DNA of 5,358 bases. Source: Chloroflexota bacterium. Its GTDB lineage: Bacteria; Chloroflexota; Anaerolineae; Aggregatilineales; Aggregatilineaceae. Made by a program: the position numbers and the translations under genes. This document shows, one piece after another, positions 5,136 through 5,358 of the stretch (its first letter is position 1; every line of letters begins with the position of its first letter). The DNA lies in assembly GCA_016234525.1 (NCBI GenBank), contig JACRBK010000472.1, forward strand, positions 1 through 5,358, given 5' to 3'. The notes under the pieces are model-generated. The model was not told where the DNA came from, did no database searches, and worked only from the letters and a program-made list of their open reading frames with translations.

Positions 5136-5358
5136 TTAGATCGGCTCGATGTGAGCCTCGGTCCAGGCATCATAACCCTGTTTGATTGCCTTGACCAGTG
5201 GACCAACCGTGCCATTTCCCACCGGCTGTCCGTCGATCTGGGTAATCGGCACGACGCCTCGCCCGCTGCTGGTCAGCATCGCTTCGGCTAAATGAGGAAT
5301 TTCGCTGCGATGTAGGGCCGATAGATTCAGCGGCAGGATTTCCGGCGCGATCTCAAAA
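5136..5358 (-). CDS. Class IV aminotransferase (partial, C-terminal 73 residues)
   Basis: This is the C-terminal end of a fold-type IV PLP enzyme, the group that holds branched-chain aminotransferase, D-amino-acid aminotransferase and aminodeoxychorismate lyase. The start lies beyond the right edge. Recognisable parts are AEAMLTSSGRGVVPITQIDG (24-43 of the visible part), where the TSS-x-RGVVP stretch corresponds to the cofactor-phosphate and substrate-side loop, and the closing VGNGTVGPLVKAI (46-58), equivalent to the usual G-x-G-x-x-GP motif before the last helix. The gene ends with TAA at 5138-5136. The catalytic lysine is outside the window, so the exact substrate class cannot be decided; I favour a branched-chain or D-amino-acid type enzyme. 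No convincing terminator follows; coaE has its own promoter downstream. Confidence 0.85.
   Translation of the reverse strand, partial: FEIAPEILPLNLSALHRSEIPHLAEAMLTSSGRGVVPITQIDGQPVGNGTVGPLVKAIKQGYDAWTEAHIEPI

Overview
The window is a compact bacterial chromosome segment. All eight recognisable genes lie on the minus strand, so transcription runs from the right edge to the left. Six genes are complete and two are cut by the window edges. Base composition is moderately GC-rich by eye. Several traits suggest a Chloroflexota (Anaerolineae-like) bacterium: a dephospho-CoA kinase with the variant Walker A loop GNIAMGKS and a long C-terminal GNAT-like extension, an adenosine-specific kinase of the family shared by archaea and some deep-branching bacteria, and a DUF2007-type protein. 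This assignment is inferred from family resemblance, with moderate confidence. There are no RNA genes, insertion sequences, CRISPR arrays or phage genes; it looks like an ordinary housekeeping region with some unusual gene architecture and leader structure.

Layout from right to left, in transcription order. At 5358-5136 is the C-terminal end of a class IV (PLP, branched-chain/D-amino-acid type) aminotransferase. A near-consensus sigma70 promoter (5107-5079) follows. The coaE-like fusion gene (5032-3857) begins with GTG behind a strong Shine-Dalgarno sequence. A small two-helix membrane protein (3780-3517) ends at a good intrinsic terminator (3490-3451). That terminator's U-tract directly abuts the ribosome binding site of an adenosine-specific kinase (3432-2944). 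A 32-base gap leads to an M20 metallodipeptidase (2911-1541). A cyclophilin-type peptidyl-prolyl isomerase follows (1466-948). The next intergenic region holds two perfect stem-loops and a promoter that may give a leaderless transcript. The window ends with a DUF2007-like protein (794-444) and, five bases on, the start of an ABC transporter permease of the SsuC/TauC/ThiX type (438-1).

Functionally, the set mixes CoA synthesis (last step), nucleoside phosphorylation, peptide breakdown, protein folding, amino-acid transamination and small-molecule uptake. The genes do not form one obvious pathway. The clearest transcription units are the kinase plus dipeptidase pair and the DUF2007 plus permease pair. 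The points most worth following are the CoaE-GNAT fusion, whose acetyl-CoA loop looks degenerate, the terminator placed in the leader of the adenosine-specific kinase, and the folded intergenic RNA at 837-938.
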